64,000 nt of DNA from Rhodococcus sp. OK519 (GCF_003051005.1 NZ_QAOW01000006.1:186001-250000); one strand, 5' to 3'. Numbered from the stretch's first letter, positions 26,038 to 36,009 are shown. Numbers and translations are program-made. The notes: generated from the letters alone by a model not told the origin.

Positions 26038-26772
26038 ATGCCGAGGAACCGCCGTCGCTCCCTTTCGCGTGTCGCCGTACTGGCCATGGCCGGGGCGGTG
26101 ACCTTAGCGGCGCCTGCCGTCGCGGTGGCGAACCCGCAGGGTGTCGATGTGGCATCCTGGCAGCACCCGGGCGGTGCGCCCATCAACTGGTCGGCGGTGC
26201 GCGGCGCGGGATACGAATTCGGCATGGTGAAGGCCACCGAGGGGTTGTTCTACACCAATCCGTACTTCGCGCAGGATTCGTTCGCGATGCGGATCGCCGG
26301 TGTCGCGCGCGGCGCGTACCACTACGCCGACCCGACGGCGTCTCCCGAGGCACAGGCGGCGCTGTTCGCGTCGACCGTCTTCGCGGTCAACCAGATCGGC
26401 GGCCTGCCGCCCGTTCTCGACCTCGAGAGCACCGGTGGGCTCGCGGCGCCGCAGCTGATCGACTGGACACACCGCTACCTCAACACCGTGCAGGCACTGA
26501 CCGGGCGTCAGCCGATCATCTACACGTACCCCAACTTCTGGCGCACCGCGATGGCGAACACCAGCGAGTTCTCCAACTATCCGCTGTGGATCGCCGACTA
26601 CAACGGCGCCAACTACCCCGGTCCACTGCCGGGCGGTTGGAAGACCTGGGCCTTCTGGCAGTACACCGACAGCGGGCGGATTCCGGGGGTGAACGCCAAC
26701 ATCGACCTCAACGTCTACAGCGGGTCGATGGGCGACCTCAACATGTACGCCCGCAACTTCTTCGGCAGCTGA
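26038..26772 (+). CDS. Secreted GH25 muramidase
   Basis: A 244-residue exported protein with an N-terminal signal (basic MPRNRRRSLSR, hydrophobic core, cut near AVAVA-N). The GH25 lysozyme fold follows: GVDVASWQ at the first strand, MVKATEG, AYHYADP, the acidic pair in PVLDLES, and FWQYTDSG near the end. The family cuts the beta-1,4 bond between N-acetylmuramic acid and N-acetylglucosamine. The domain fills the whole mature protein, with no wall-binding repeat. An SDR gene follows 17 bases later. Confidence 0.9.
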   Translation: MPRNRRRSLSRVAVLAMAGAVTLAAPAVAVANPQGVDVASWQHPGGAPINWSAVRGAGYEFGMVKATEGLFYTNPYFAQDSFAMRIAGVARGAYHYADPTASPEAQAALFASTVFAVNQIGGLPPVLDLESTGGLAAPQLIDWTHRYLNTVQALTGRQPIIYTYPNFWRTAMANTSEFSNYPLWIADYNGANYPGPLPGGWKTWAFWQYTDSGRIPGVNANIDLNVYSGSMGDLNMYARNFFGS

Positions 26773-26789
26773 CGGGGATAGTTGTCCAC

Positions 26790-27572
26790 ATGACGAATCT
26801 GAGCGGCAAGACCGCAATCGTGCTGGGCGTTGCGCCCGGCAATGTGGGGCACGCCATCGCCCGCCGTTACGTCGACGACGGTGCCACCGTGTTGATCGCG
26901 GGACGACGCCCGGATGCGCTCGAGGCCGTCGCCGACGAGATCGGCGCGCAGTGGCAGCAGTGCGACATCACGTCCGAGTCCGATCTGGACGCCCTCATGG
27001 CCGCCGCCCGGGATCGTCTCGGACACATCGACGTGGGCGTCAACGCCACCGGGTGGGGTCTGCTCGCGTCCTTCGAGGACACCACCCGCGAGGACCTCGA
27101 GAAGATGGCGGCGGTCCAGTTCACCGGGCCGTTCCAGCTCTTCCAGCGGTTGGTCGCGAACATGCCGAACGGTGGATCGATCATCCAGATCTCGTCGGTC
27201 ACCGCATCGATCATGTTCGAGAACCACGCGGCCTACATGGGCACGAAGGCCGGCATCGACCACGTGATCCGGTGCATCGCCAACGAATACGGACAGCGCG
27301 GGATCCGCGCCAACTCCATCGCACCCGGTGGTGTCGCGGACGCCCCGATGTCGGGCGGCGGACTGAACTATCCGCCGATCCGGTCGCTGTACCTCCGCGA
27401 GATCCCGCTGGGGCGGGTCGGCGTCGCCGAGGACGTAGCGAACGTGGCGGCATGGCTGGCCGGCGACGAATCCGGGTTCGTCACCGGCCAGATGCTGCAC
27501 GTCAGTGGCGGTCAGACGCTGCGCCGCAATCCGTCGATCGCGGATCTGATCGGGGCGGCCACGCCCGAGTAG
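26790..27572 (+). CDS. Short-chain dehydrogenase/reductase with atypical glycine motif
   Basis: A 260-residue SDR. The cofactor loop is GVAPGNVGHAIA rather than the classical TGxxxGxG, close to the enoyl-ACP-reductase-like or divergent SDR pattern. Catalytic Ser is in IQISSVTAS and the Tyr-Lys pair in YMGTK. RANSIAPGGV and GFVTGQMLHVSGGQ are the usual SDR C-terminal landmarks. ATG at 26790 was chosen just after the GH25 stop; a longer reading would overlap that gene. The substrate is unknown. Confidence 0.87.
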   Translation: MTNLSGKTAIVLGVAPGNVGHAIARRYVDDGATVLIAGRRPDALEAVADEIGAQWQQCDITSESDLDALMAAARDRLGHIDVGVNATGWGLLASFEDTTREDLEKMAAVQFTGPFQLFQRLVANMPNGGSIIQISSVTASIMFENHAAYMGTKAGIDHVIRCIANEYGQRGIRANSIAPGGVADAPMSGGGLNYPPIRSLYLREIPLGRVGVAEDVANVAAWLAGDESGFVTGQMLHVSGGQTLRRNPSIADLIGAATPE

Positions 27573-27681
27573 GCGTATTCGCGAACGGAGACGAGAGTGC
27601 GAGATCAGTCTTCGGGTTCCCGATATCGGTGGGGATGCGCGAGCCAATTCTCCGGACGGTGATGGTTGCGGTGATGGCGAC

Positions 27682-29412
27682 TCAACCACCCGGCGTGATC
27701 TGGCCTGTCACTCGGTACAGACGCCAGTTCTCGGGCTCGGCCTTGCTGTCGTTCGGCATCTCCAGCATGAGAGCGCCCACGCCGCTGGAGCCGTTCTCGT
27801 ACATCGTCGGATAGCGGCGGTTGACGGCATCGGCGGTACCGCGTTTCACGTTGGGCACGGTGATGATGTATTGCACGCCGTGCGCGGCGGGATCGTCGAG
27901 GATCCGGACGAAGTCGGTGTCGGACGTGATGACGAACTGCTTCGGCTTGGCCGACGACGTCACGATCGCGAAGCTCTGGACGGTGTCGAGCAGAACCGAT
28001 CCCTCGGGCAGGTCGAGGTTGTCGAGATACTGTGCGATGCGACGCTCGGCGCTGAAGTTCCGGACGGAGTCGAAATCCGAACGGCCTCCCGCCATGATCG
28101 CGCTGGCAACCGGATACTCCAGTCCGGCAAGCCGTTCGTTGCCCATCGCGACTGCCGTGACACCCGTCGATCCGACGAGAAGTGACATCGCCACCGCGAG
28201 TAGCGGGGACGGGCCACGAACCGAGGTGGGGTCGGGGGTTGGGACGGCGAGTTTGCCGGGGCGGTGCGAGACGACGGGAATCTGCTGCGGGGCGAGCAGC
28301 ACGACGAGCACGAACGCGAACGGAATCGCGGTGATGTAGAAGCGCAGGAACGGAAACGTCGAATCCATGAGGTACAGAAGAGACTGCGTGCCCAGAATCG
28401 AGCCGAAGATCATCGAAGGAACGAGGATGGCACCGTCGCGACGGCGGTAGGCGAGCGCGGCCGCGACGGCCAGGAGCAACGGAAGTGCCGGCGCGAGGAC
28501 CATGATCTCGGTGAGGGAGAAGGCGATTCGCTCGACATCCGTCGCCGTCCGTGTTCCCGACTGTTCGAGGATGGCGCTGTTGCCGTAGACCGACGAGAAC
28601 TGCTGGAACGCTTCACCGGTGATGAGCCAGCTGGTGAAGGACCACGCACCGAACGCCGCGACCCCGGGCGCGATCACGAGTGTGGCGTCGACGATTGCCG
28701 CCCACCACGGGTCCGAACGGTACGCCGTCGGGATGCGTCGCCGACGCCACAGACTCACGACGCCGACCAGCGCACCGGCGACCATCATCGGTGCGATCGC
28801 GTCGTATCGCGTCAGATATGCCAGTGCCAGAGCGATTCCGGCAGTGATCAGGTCGTGCACGCCGTCGGAGCGGATCCACCGGATGAGGCGCCGCACCGCC
28901 CAGCACACGAAGAAGAGGAACGGTGCCTCGCTCATGCCGTTGGCGGCGTATATGAGCATCATCGGGTTCAGCGCGAACAGCGCGGTCAGCACGACGATCA
29001 GTGTCCGCGAGCATCCGCGATCCCATGCGATACCGCGGATCTGGATTACGGTGCCGGCCATGAACGCCGCCGACACCACGGCCGCAGTCAGGTTCCAGCG
29101 CAGCAGGCCCGGCCACCATTCGCCGAAGACCGCGATCGGCAACTGGGCGGCCGCCGTGAGTGGGGTGAAAACGAAGCCGATTGCGGCGAGGTGTGGATCT
29201 CGGCTCAGCAGCACACCTGATACCGCGGCGACGCGCGACATCGAATCGGTGAACATGAAGCCGATCTTCACGTTCACGAGCACGCCGGCGGCGCAGTACG
29301 CCGCGAAGAGCGTGGCGTACAGGAACCACGGGAGACGGTGCGGTCGGGCCGTGGACCCGGACCGAACCGGTACCGCGAGCGGCGTCGCCGGAACTGCGGC
29401 GGTGGCCGTCAC
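27682..29412 (-). CDS. Polytopic GT-C-type membrane protein of the exopolysaccharide locus
   Basis: A 576-residue membrane protein with about nine to eleven hydrophobic helices and a C-terminal soluble part. The overall form, with a first-loop acidic residue (GFMFTDSMSRVAAV) and LTRYDAIAP in the middle, resembles lipid-sugar-dependent GT-C glycosyltransferases. No family signature is decisive. GTG at 29412 overlaps the stop of the BcsB-like gene (GTGA), so the two are coupled and probably act together at the membrane. The acceptor and donor are unknown. Confidence 0.7.
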   Translation of the reverse strand: MTATAAVPATPLAVPVRSGSTARPHRLPWFLYATLFAAYCAAGVLVNVKIGFMFTDSMSRVAAVSGVLLSRDPHLAAIGFVFTPLTAAAQLPIAVFGEWWPGLLRWNLTAAVVSAAFMAGTVIQIRGIAWDRGCSRTLIVVLTALFALNPMMLIYAANGMSEAPFLFFVCWAVRRLIRWIRSDGVHDLITAGIALALAYLTRYDAIAPMMVAGALVGVVSLWRRRRIPTAYRSDPWWAAIVDATLVIAPGVAAFGAWSFTSWLITGEAFQQFSSVYGNSAILEQSGTRTATDVERIAFSLTEIMVLAPALPLLLAVAAALAYRRRDGAILVPSMIFGSILGTQSLLYLMDSTFPFLRFYITAIPFAFVLVVLLAPQQIPVVSHRPGKLAVPTPDPTSVRGPSPLLAVAMSLLVGSTGVTAVAMGNERLAGLEYPVASAIMAGGRSDFDSVRNFSAERRIAQYLDNLDLPEGSVLLDTVQSFAIVTSSAKPKQFVITSDTDFVRILDDPAAHGVQYIITVPNVKRGTADAVNRRYPTMYENGSSGVGALMLEMPNDSKAEPENWRLYRVTGQITPGG

Positions 29413-31355
29413 GAGCGGCGGCGCCGCAGCCACAGGGTCACGCCCACTGCCGCGGCTGCTACCGCCGCAGTCACGGCGGCGACCGTGGCCAGCGCGACAC
29501 CCGAGAGCCCGTTGTCGGAGGCGTTGACGGCTTCCGCCGTCACCTCGGCGACCTTCACACCGATGGTGAACGGCTCCTGGCCCCGCGGCCCGATCAGCAC
29601 GTCCCCGGTCAGGCTGGGCAGTCGCCCTGCGTCCGCGGTCAGCCAGTCCAGCAGGCCGTCGAGATCTGCGGGGTCGCCCGTGGACGACGCCAGTACGACT
29701 GTGCGCCGCGGCTGTTCGACGACCTGCACGTTGCCGAAGGAGCTACTGGAACTGACCCCGCGTAGCGCCAGTACCGGCGAGTCGGCAGAGTCGAGCGGTT
29801 CGTCGACCGATTCGGGAACATAGCCGTCCGCCGCGACGAGGACCGCCGGCAGGGGCCCGGTCACAGCCGAGTCGAACGGCTGGATCCGCGGCTGCAGGGG
29901 CAGATAGCTCGATCGCTGCATCTGGACGAGCAGCTTGTCGGCGCGGACGAGGTCGGCGAAGTCGCCCTTGCTGAGGCCGACGTCGACCGTCGGCAGCAGC
30001 GACTGTGGCAGGGAGGCGAATCCGCCGGGCAGCGGCGGCGACGCCAGCTGCGAGGTGATCGTGCTCAGCGGATCGATGGTGAGTGAGGATTCGTCGATTG
30101 CGCCACACTGGAATTCACCGGTGACCTCGATGGCGACGGTCAGCGTCATGTACCGCGAGAGGAGATGACGGGGCACCGTAGCGACGACGTCGAACGTGCC
30201 GGACGAATCGAGCGGTGCACTGGTGAGCGGCATCCCGTTCATGCCGACGGTCAAGACTCCGCTGCGCGCCGCGGGCAGCGGCACATAGGTTCCGCGTAGG
30301 TGTGCGGACAGGCTCGAGATCGGACGCCCGAGTTGAGTCTGGTCGATGGCGACCGGAAGCTCGATGCGGTTCGTTCCCGCCGCGGTCAGTGAGCCCATGC
30401 CCAGCTGATAGAGCGACAGCGCGTCCTGCGCGATCTCGGGCACCGTTCGTTCGGGCGGCAGCACTGAGGCACTGGCGGAGCTGTAGCCGGCCAGGTTGGT
30501 GATCAGCAGGTCCATCTGCGACGTCAGGGCAGGACCGTCGCCGGGAATGAGCAGGACCGCCGCCCCGGAGGGGCCGCTCTCGAGAGTGATTTCCGCGCCG
30601 GGCCCCCCGATCACGATGTTGCGCTCGAACGGCGCCGGGCTTGCGTCGGGCAGCGCCGGTGACTGCAGTTCGGCCAGTTCCATCCGGGTCGGCTGGCTGC
30701 CGTAGTGGTTGGTGAGCGCCGTACTCAAGGCCAGGGCGGCGTTCTGCTGAACGGTGGACGCACTGTCGGTGAGGTGGATCGTCGCCTTGCGCAGCATCGG
30801 CGGGAGGAACTCGGCGGGGGTGACGGGCTGGCGTTCGGTGCCGGAGTAGGAAACGGAGGTGTCCCGCAGGGTCATCGCAGCGAAGGGAGAGCGGTCGTAG
30901 CAGCGATCGTCGAGCGGGAGATAGTGGCTGACGAGTTGCAGTGTGACGGACCGATCGACCACCCGCAGCCCCCCGAGTGGGATCGTGAGCGGGACACCGC
31001 GTTCGGCGGTGCCACCGGGAATGTCGATTCGCTGGACGAGCCGGCCCTCCGACTGGACTTCGATCCATCCCTCGCGGTAGTCGGTCGGGGTGACGACGGT
31101 TCCGGTGAGCTGCCCGGCGGTGAGCCCGTCGGGGACCGGGACAGTGACATTCGTCGCCGTCGAATCGACGGGAATCCGCAGATCCACGGGCCGACCCAAC
31201 TCCCGGAAGGAAACGGCCTGACCGGTAGGAGTCGTCGACGATTCGGAAGGCTGCGCGGAGGCGTTGCCGGCGGACTGCGTCAGCGCGCCGAGTGTCACCA
31301 GTGCGCATGTCGCGAGCGCAGCCCATGATCGCCTCACTTGGCCAGGCTTCCGCAT
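29409..31355 (-). CDS. BcsB-like polysaccharide synthase accessory protein
   Basis: A 648-residue exported protein with an N-terminal signal (WAALATCALVTLGALTQSA), a long extracytoplasmic region and a single C-terminal helix (VAAVTAAVAAAAVGVTLWL) ending RRRRS. The middle contains SHYLPLDDRCYDR and alternating beta-rich segments, as in BcsB, the partner that guides the glucan out of cellulose synthase. ATG at 31355 has a GGGGGA site upstream. It overlaps the GT-C gene by 4 bases. It is divergent from the exosortase-like/GT2 operon, and those genes are its likely partners. Confidence 0.72.
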   Translation of the reverse strand: MRKPGQVRRSWAALATCALVTLGALTQSAGNASAQPSESSTTPTGQAVSFRELGRPVDLRIPVDSTATNVTVPVPDGLTAGQLTGTVVTPTDYREGWIEVQSEGRLVQRIDIPGGTAERGVPLTIPLGGLRVVDRSVTLQLVSHYLPLDDRCYDRSPFAAMTLRDTSVSYSGTERQPVTPAEFLPPMLRKATIHLTDSASTVQQNAALALSTALTNHYGSQPTRMELAELQSPALPDASPAPFERNIVIGGPGAEITLESGPSGAAVLLIPGDGPALTSQMDLLITNLAGYSSASASVLPPERTVPEIAQDALSLYQLGMGSLTAAGTNRIELPVAIDQTQLGRPISSLSAHLRGTYVPLPAARSGVLTVGMNGMPLTSAPLDSSGTFDVVATVPRHLLSRYMTLTVAIEVTGEFQCGAIDESSLTIDPLSTITSQLASPPLPGGFASLPQSLLPTVDVGLSKGDFADLVRADKLLVQMQRSSYLPLQPRIQPFDSAVTGPLPAVLVAADGYVPESVDEPLDSADSPVLALRGVSSSSSFGNVQVVEQPRRTVVLASSTGDPADLDGLLDWLTADAGRLPSLTGDVLIGPRGQEPFTIGVKVAEVTAEAVNASDNGLSGVALATVAAVTAAVAAAAVGVTLWLRRRRS

Positions 31356-31632
31356 GTCATCCCCCGATTCGTCGTAGGCCGTGTAGTGGTTGCTCGACGA
31401 ACGGAGTACGGGAGCTGAATCCCTCTGCCTACCTGTGGAGCCCGACTCGTGCGGGCGGTCGGTGGCACAGCCGTCGCCGGATCGCATCCAACCACAATCG
31501 CCAATCAAACGCTCGTTGGCCCCGCGAATGCGCGTCCGGTTCGTGTGTCGAATACCCTCGCCTCGCGTCGAACTCGGCCGGAATCTATGGTGAATTCGTC
31601 AGTGGAGGGTGAGTCGTCGGGGAGGAAGCGCC

Positions 31633-33219
31633 ATGACGCATGTCGCGAACGGCGTCGAGGCACCTCACGGTACCGACGACAACGAGGCTCCGGCCGCGAA
31701 TACCGTTGTGACGAAGAACGGCTCGGCGAAGGCTCGAGCTCGGTCGCTCACGCGTCTGATGGACGGGTCGATCTCGTTGCAGATCGCCGGCCGGTGGCTC
31801 CTCATCGCGGTGTGCATGCTCGGCGCGTTCTGGCCGTCGATCCTGCGGACCGTCGACGACCTCCATGGCGGCGATCCGTTGGGCTACGTCTTCGTCATGC
31901 CGATCCTCGCCGGGGTTGCCGCCTTCGGAATCGCGCGCCGACGGGGACGGGAACTCCCCATCCACGATCGGCAGATCGACAGCATCGTCGGCGGCATGGG
32001 CTTGATCTTCGCCCTCGTCATGGAGTGGCTGCTGCTGCCGCGTTACGAGGAACAGTTCAGCCTCCTGAGAATCGATCTCCTGGTCTGCCTGCTGTTCGTG
32101 ATCAGTTCTGCCGTGCTGATGTTCGGGCTGCGCCCGGTCGGACGCTTCTGGCCGGTGTGGCTGATGCTCGCGGTGATCGCGCCCCTGCCCTACCGGATGA
32201 TGGTGGTCACCCTCGGTGGACAGTCCCTCCACGTCGCCGTCGTTCTGACCTTCTTCGCTGCCGCAGCCACCGGTATCGCCGTCGGACGTACACGCCGCCG
32301 CGCCCTGATCGGTGTGACGGCCACCGTCGTCCTGGGTTTGACGACCCTCGCCGTGCTCTGGGCGTTCTTCCCGCAGGCCCCGCGTCTGGTGGTCCAGTTC
32401 GTGCCGCCCGGTGTGGCGGCCTTCGGAGTGGGCATCGGGATGTACCTGCAGAACGGCTTCTACCTCGACGATCGCCGGTCGGCGTACTCCGTGGTCGCGC
32501 AGCGCAGTCCCGCGGTGCGGACAGGTCTGGTCCGATCCGGACTCGCGGTCGTCGCGTGCGCCGCCGTGCTCGCCTCCCAGCCGCTGCCGCCACCGCCGAC
32601 GACGTTCGTCGCCGTCGGTCCGTTGCCGACGCAGCAGACGGCCCCGCCGCCGGGATGGACCATCGACAGCACGCGTGAGTTCGATTGGGCTGACCGCTTC
32701 TTCGGTCGATATGCGACCCTCACCCGCGAGGTACTCCTGGCGCGAGGGGGCGTCCCCGAGTGGGACGCGCAGTTGCGCCCCCGGCGCATCGTCGTCGACA
32801 CTCTCGATACCCTCCGTCCGGCAAGCCTGCACGTCTACCCGCCGGACACCCTCTATCGGTCCGTCCACACCCGCCGCAGCCCCGCGATCCCGATCGAACT
32901 GGGCCACGACGTGCGTGGCGAACTCACCACCGTCGTCGACGAGGATCTGCTGCTCACCTGGAGCATTCTGTCGTTCACCTGGACCCGGGGCCGCACCGTC
33001 GAGCGGGTCAACATGATCACTGTCGACGATCACCGTCCCGTCGCACGCTTTCCGGAACCGACGCCGTCGATGGCCTCCGACGTGACGAACACGCTGAACG
33101 TGTTGGTCCGCGGGAACTCGGTGACGATCGACGACCAACCGCAGTACAAGGACAAGGACATGCTCACCGTCGTCGGAACGCAGTTCGTCGATGCACAGTG
33201 GAAGGCGACGCAGTCGTGA
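31633..33219 (+). CDS. Exosortase-like membrane protein with C-terminal soluble domain
   Basis: A 528-residue protein. Residues about 55-320 hold eight to nine hydrophobic helices, with GDPLGYVFVMPILAGVAAFG and an RR/RG loop like exosortase/EpsH family proteins. The last 190 residues are soluble and extracytoplasmic, EpsI-like in position only. I do not find the exosortase catalytic Cys/Arg/His set, so peptidase activity is doubtful. ATG at 31633 has GGAGGA 6 bases before it. Its stop overlaps the GT2 start, so it very likely works with that synthase. Confidence 0.65.
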   Translation: MTHVANGVEAPHGTDDNEAPAANTVVTKNGSAKARARSLTRLMDGSISLQIAGRWLLIAVCMLGAFWPSILRTVDDLHGGDPLGYVFVMPILAGVAAFGIARRRGRELPIHDRQIDSIVGGMGLIFALVMEWLLLPRYEEQFSLLRIDLLVCLLFVISSAVLMFGLRPVGRFWPVWLMLAVIAPLPYRMMVVTLGGQSLHVAVVLTFFAAAATGIAVGRTRRRALIGVTATVVLGLTTLAVLWAFFPQAPRLVVQFVPPGVAAFGVGIGMYLQNGFYLDDRRSAYSVVAQRSPAVRTGLVRSGLAVVACAAVLASQPLPPPPTTFVAVGPLPTQQTAPPPGWTIDSTREFDWADRFFGRYATLTREVLLARGGVPEWDAQLRPRRIVVDTLDTLRPASLHVYPPDTLYRSVHTRRSPAIPIELGHDVRGELTTVVDEDLLLTWSILSFTWTRGRTVERVNMITVDDHRPVARFPEPTPSMASDVTNTLNVLVRGNSVTIDDQPQYKDKDMLTVVGTQFVDAQWKATQS

Positions 33220-34745
33220 CCGCCACCGTCCCCGAGGTTTCCGAGGCCACCGACGCCTTCAAGGCCGCTGCGCTGCACGACGCCATCGACGGTCTGCGCG
33301 AGCGTCATCCGCTCGCGTCGGCATCGGTCGCGTTCGTGCCGTGGCAGCGCAACGTCGCGATCGCCCTCGCCGTCGTCTGCGCCGTCGCGGTCGGGTTCTT
33401 CCCGATCATGGCCGTCACGGTGCTCACCGCCGTGTGCACGATCGGCTACGTGGCGACGATGATCGATCGGCTCATCATCTTCGCTCGGGGCCTCGATCGG
33501 GACGCTATCGTCACCGTGGCCGACGACGAGGCGCGCGCGATCCCCGACGACGAACTGCCCCCCTACACGATCCTGGTCCCCGCCTACGACGAGACCGAGG
33601 TGATCTTCGATCTCGTCTCGGGTATGACGGCCCTGGAGTATCCCCGCGACAGACTGCAGGTTCTGCTGCTCCTCGAGGAGGATGACCACGGCACCGTCGA
33701 GGCGGCGCGGCAGGCGGTCTCGGTGCCCGGCGGTGAGATCGTGACGGTGGTCCTGGTGCCCGCGGCCCAGCCGCGGACCAAGCCGAAGGCTTGCAATTAC
33801 GGCCTGCATTTCGCGACCGGCGAGATCATCACCATCTACGACGCGGAGGACAAGCCCGATCCGCTGCAGTTGCGCCGGGTGGTTGCCGCGTTCGGGCGTC
33901 AGTCCGACGACGTCGCCTGTGTGCAGGCCAAACTCGCGTACGACAACGGCCGGCAGAACCTGCTCACGGGCTGGTTCACCGCCGAGTACGCAGTCTGGTT
34001 CAACTTCCTGCTTCCCGGGTTGATGAAGACCCGGTCGCCGATTCCTCTGGGCGGCACGTCGAATCACCTGCAGCGCTGGGTGCTCGACGAAATCGGGGCG
34101 TGGGACCCTCACAACGTGACCGAGGACGCGGATCTCGGAGTACGGATCGCGGCATCGGGATACTCGACGGCCGTCCTGGACTCGACCACCATCGAGGAGG
34201 CCAACAGCGACCCGATCAACTGGATCCGTCAGCGGTCCCGTTGGTACAAGGGCTACCTGCAGTCGTGGCTGGTGCACGTGCGTCGGCCGCGCGAAGCATG
34301 GCAAAAGCTGGGTGCCCTCAGCTTCATCCGGTTCACACTGCTGCTGGCGGGCACACCGATCATCGCGTGCCTCAACCTCGTGTTCTGGTTCATCACCCTC
34401 ACGTGGTTGCTGGGCCAGCCCGCGGCGATCATCGAGGTGTTCCCGCCCTCCGTCTACTACGGCGCCCTGATCTCCCTCGTGTTCGGCAACGCGGCCGCGA
34501 TCTACATGAACATCGTCGGCTGCCGGGAGACAGGTAACTCGCACCTGCTGCTCGCGTGTCTGACGGTCCCGATCTACTGGGTGATGATGAGCATCGCTTC
34601 GGCCAAGGGGTGCTGGCAGTTGCTGCGCAACCCGTCCTACTGGGAGAAGACCTTTCACGGGCTGGGGACGCCGAGCACACCCAGCCCGGCCGCCGAGCCC
34701 CAGGTTCCCGAACCCCTACCCCAAGCTCAACCTGCTGCCCCCTGA
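33216..34745 (+). CDS. Processive family 2 glycosyltransferase, cellulose-synthase-like
   Basis: A 509-residue membrane glycosyltransferase with two N-terminal helices, a GT-A catalytic domain and four C-terminal helices. Synthase motifs are all present: TILVPAYDETEV, the metal-binding DAEDKPD, the base motif TEDADLG and QRSRWYKGYLQSW (QxxRW). This is the set of processive beta-glycan synthases such as BcsA, but there is no PilZ domain, so c-di-GMP control in the BcsA manner is not expected. GTG at 33216 overlaps the previous stop (GTGA). A Pro-rich tail ends the protein. Confidence 0.88.
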   Translation: MTATVPEVSEATDAFKAAALHDAIDGLRERHPLASASVAFVPWQRNVAIALAVVCAVAVGFFPIMAVTVLTAVCTIGYVATMIDRLIIFARGLDRDAIVTVADDEARAIPDDELPPYTILVPAYDETEVIFDLVSGMTALEYPRDRLQVLLLLEEDDHGTVEAARQAVSVPGGEIVTVVLVPAAQPRTKPKACNYGLHFATGEIITIYDAEDKPDPLQLRRVVAAFGRQSDDVACVQAKLAYDNGRQNLLTGWFTAEYAVWFNFLLPGLMKTRSPIPLGGTSNHLQRWVLDEIGAWDPHNVTEDADLGVRIAASGYSTAVLDSTTIEEANSDPINWIRQRSRWYKGYLQSWLVHVRRPREAWQKLGALSFIRFTLLLAGTPIIACLNLVFWFITLTWLLGQPAAIIEVFPPSVYYGALISLVFGNAAAIYMNIVGCRETGNSHLLLACLTVPIYWVMMSIASAKGCWQLLRNPSYWEKTFHGLGTPSTPSPAAEPQVPEPLPQAQPAAP

Positions 34746-34812
34746 CTCGCGTTTTGCGCACTTGTCGCGGATCTCGGGATCTTCCCGGCGCGAGAAGTGC
34801 GCAAAACGCGAG
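34746..34812. repeat. Intergenic inverted repeat, copy B
   Basis: The left arm at 34746-34769 starts directly after the GT2 stop codon. It pairs with 34789-34812, 24 bp with one mismatch. The arms carry the same GCGTTTTGCGCACTT core as copies A, C and D. It lies between convergent genes, ending 6 bases before the GH5-like gene's stop. Confidence 0.9.
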
Positions 34813-34818
34813 ACGGGA

Positions 34819-36009
34819 TCAGCCGACGGTGTTGAAGCCGGCCATCAACGGGAACAGCGGATCATCGAGGCCGATGTCCATGGTGCACTCGTTCGGCCGC
34901 GGATCCGGGACGAAGGCCCACAGGAGCGCGCCCGCCGTGCCGGCCGCACGCTGACCGGTGATCTTCTGCCCGATACTCGCCGAGCGCGCGTCCAGTGTCT
35001 TGCACGAGCCCGCGAACTCTCCGATCTCGGCCACCAGCAACGGCTTACCGGCCGCCTCTGCCTGATCGATGCGACGGGCCAGGCCGTTCCACTGGTCACC
35101 CGGTAGCGGCACACCGTCGGCGCCGTAGTCGTGGTACTGCACGAAGTCGACGTTGTCGGATTCGGCGACGTACTGATAGAAGTCGCCGCCGGTACCGCAC
35201 TGGCCGCCACCGATGAGGCCGGCGGTGATCAACTGGTGCGGCGCGATGGCCTTGATGCGGTCGCCCGCGTTCTCCATGAAGTCACGCAGCACCTCGGCCG
35301 CGTCGTCGGGGCAGGTGCGCACCTCCCAACGGCAGTCACCGTCCGGACACACGCTGGGGTCGGGCTCACCCACCAACTCCCATGCCGCCACCGATGGGGA
35401 GTTCTTCCACCGGTCGACGGCGGTCTTCACCCAATTCTCGAAGGTGAGCCGAGTTCCGTTCTCGTTCTCGTGCTTCCAGCCGTCGGTGAACCATTCGTGG
35501 TCCTTGAACTTCTCGCTCTCGCACGCTCCGTCCTGAGCGGCCAAGACGGGAATGATCATCTGGTCGTGGGCCTCGGCCGCGGCGAAGACGGCATCCATCG
35601 CCGTGAAGTCGAGTTGGCCGGTGAACTTGTTGATCGCGAGTTCCTGGAACGCATTGAAGCGTGTCAGAGAGTGCGCGGGTAGGGAACCGAAGTATTCCTG
35701 CAGGTCCACCATGCCGCCGCAGCCGCGGTTGATCCCCCAGTTGGTGGACAACTGGTAGGCGTTGAAGCCTGCCGGCCACCACTTCTCTCCGTCGAGCTTC
35801 AGACCGTCCACGGTCGTGGTGACCCGGCCCGTGGTGGCAGGGGACGCGGGATCGGCCATGGGGCTTCCCGCCCCGCAGGTCGTGACTATCACTGCCGACA
35901 CTGCGGCGACGAACAACCATCTCGATCTCAGTAGGCGTTTCAGAACCGTCTCGCTTCTTCCGGACGCGGCCCCGACAGGTACGAAACACCTTCGGCAACC
36001 ACGATGCAC
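34819..36009 (-). CDS. Secreted GH5-like glycoside hydrolase
   Basis: A 396-residue exported protein with an N-terminal hydrophobic segment (WLFVAAVSAVIVTTCGAGS); the cysteine there may be a weak lipobox. The TIM-barrel part has DGEKWWPAGFNAYQL, AWELVGEPDPSVCP (acid/base Glu) and PLLVAEIGEFAGS (nucleophile Glu), as in GH5-type endo-beta-mannanases and cellulases. It sits beside the polysaccharide synthase genes, where a trimming or release hydrolase is common. The start is uncertain: GTG at 36009 is the only usable codon before the signal, but it lacks a good ribosome-binding site. Confidence 0.78.
   Translation of the reverse strand: MHRGCRRCFVPVGAASGRSETVLKRLLRSRWLFVAAVSAVIVTTCGAGSPMADPASPATTGRVTTTVDGLKLDGEKWWPAGFNAYQLSTNWGINRGCGGMVDLQEYFGSLPAHSLTRFNAFQELAINKFTGQLDFTAMDAVFAAAEAHDQMIIPVLAAQDGACESEKFKDHEWFTDGWKHENENGTRLTFENWVKTAVDRWKNSPSVAAWELVGEPDPSVCPDGDCRWEVRTCPDDAAEVLRDFMENAGDRIKAIAPHQLITAGLIGGGQCGTGGDFYQYVAESDNVDFVQYHDYGADGVPLPGDQWNGLARRIDQAEAAGKPLLVAEIGEFAGSCKTLDARSASIGQKITGQRAAGTAGALLWAFVPDPRPNECTMDIGLDDPLFPLMAGFNTVG

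Noticed and set aside
31633-33219. Calling this protein a true exosortase
   Set aside because: The membrane layout is similar, but the Cys/Arg/His catalytic set is not seen, so only an exosortase-like description is supported.
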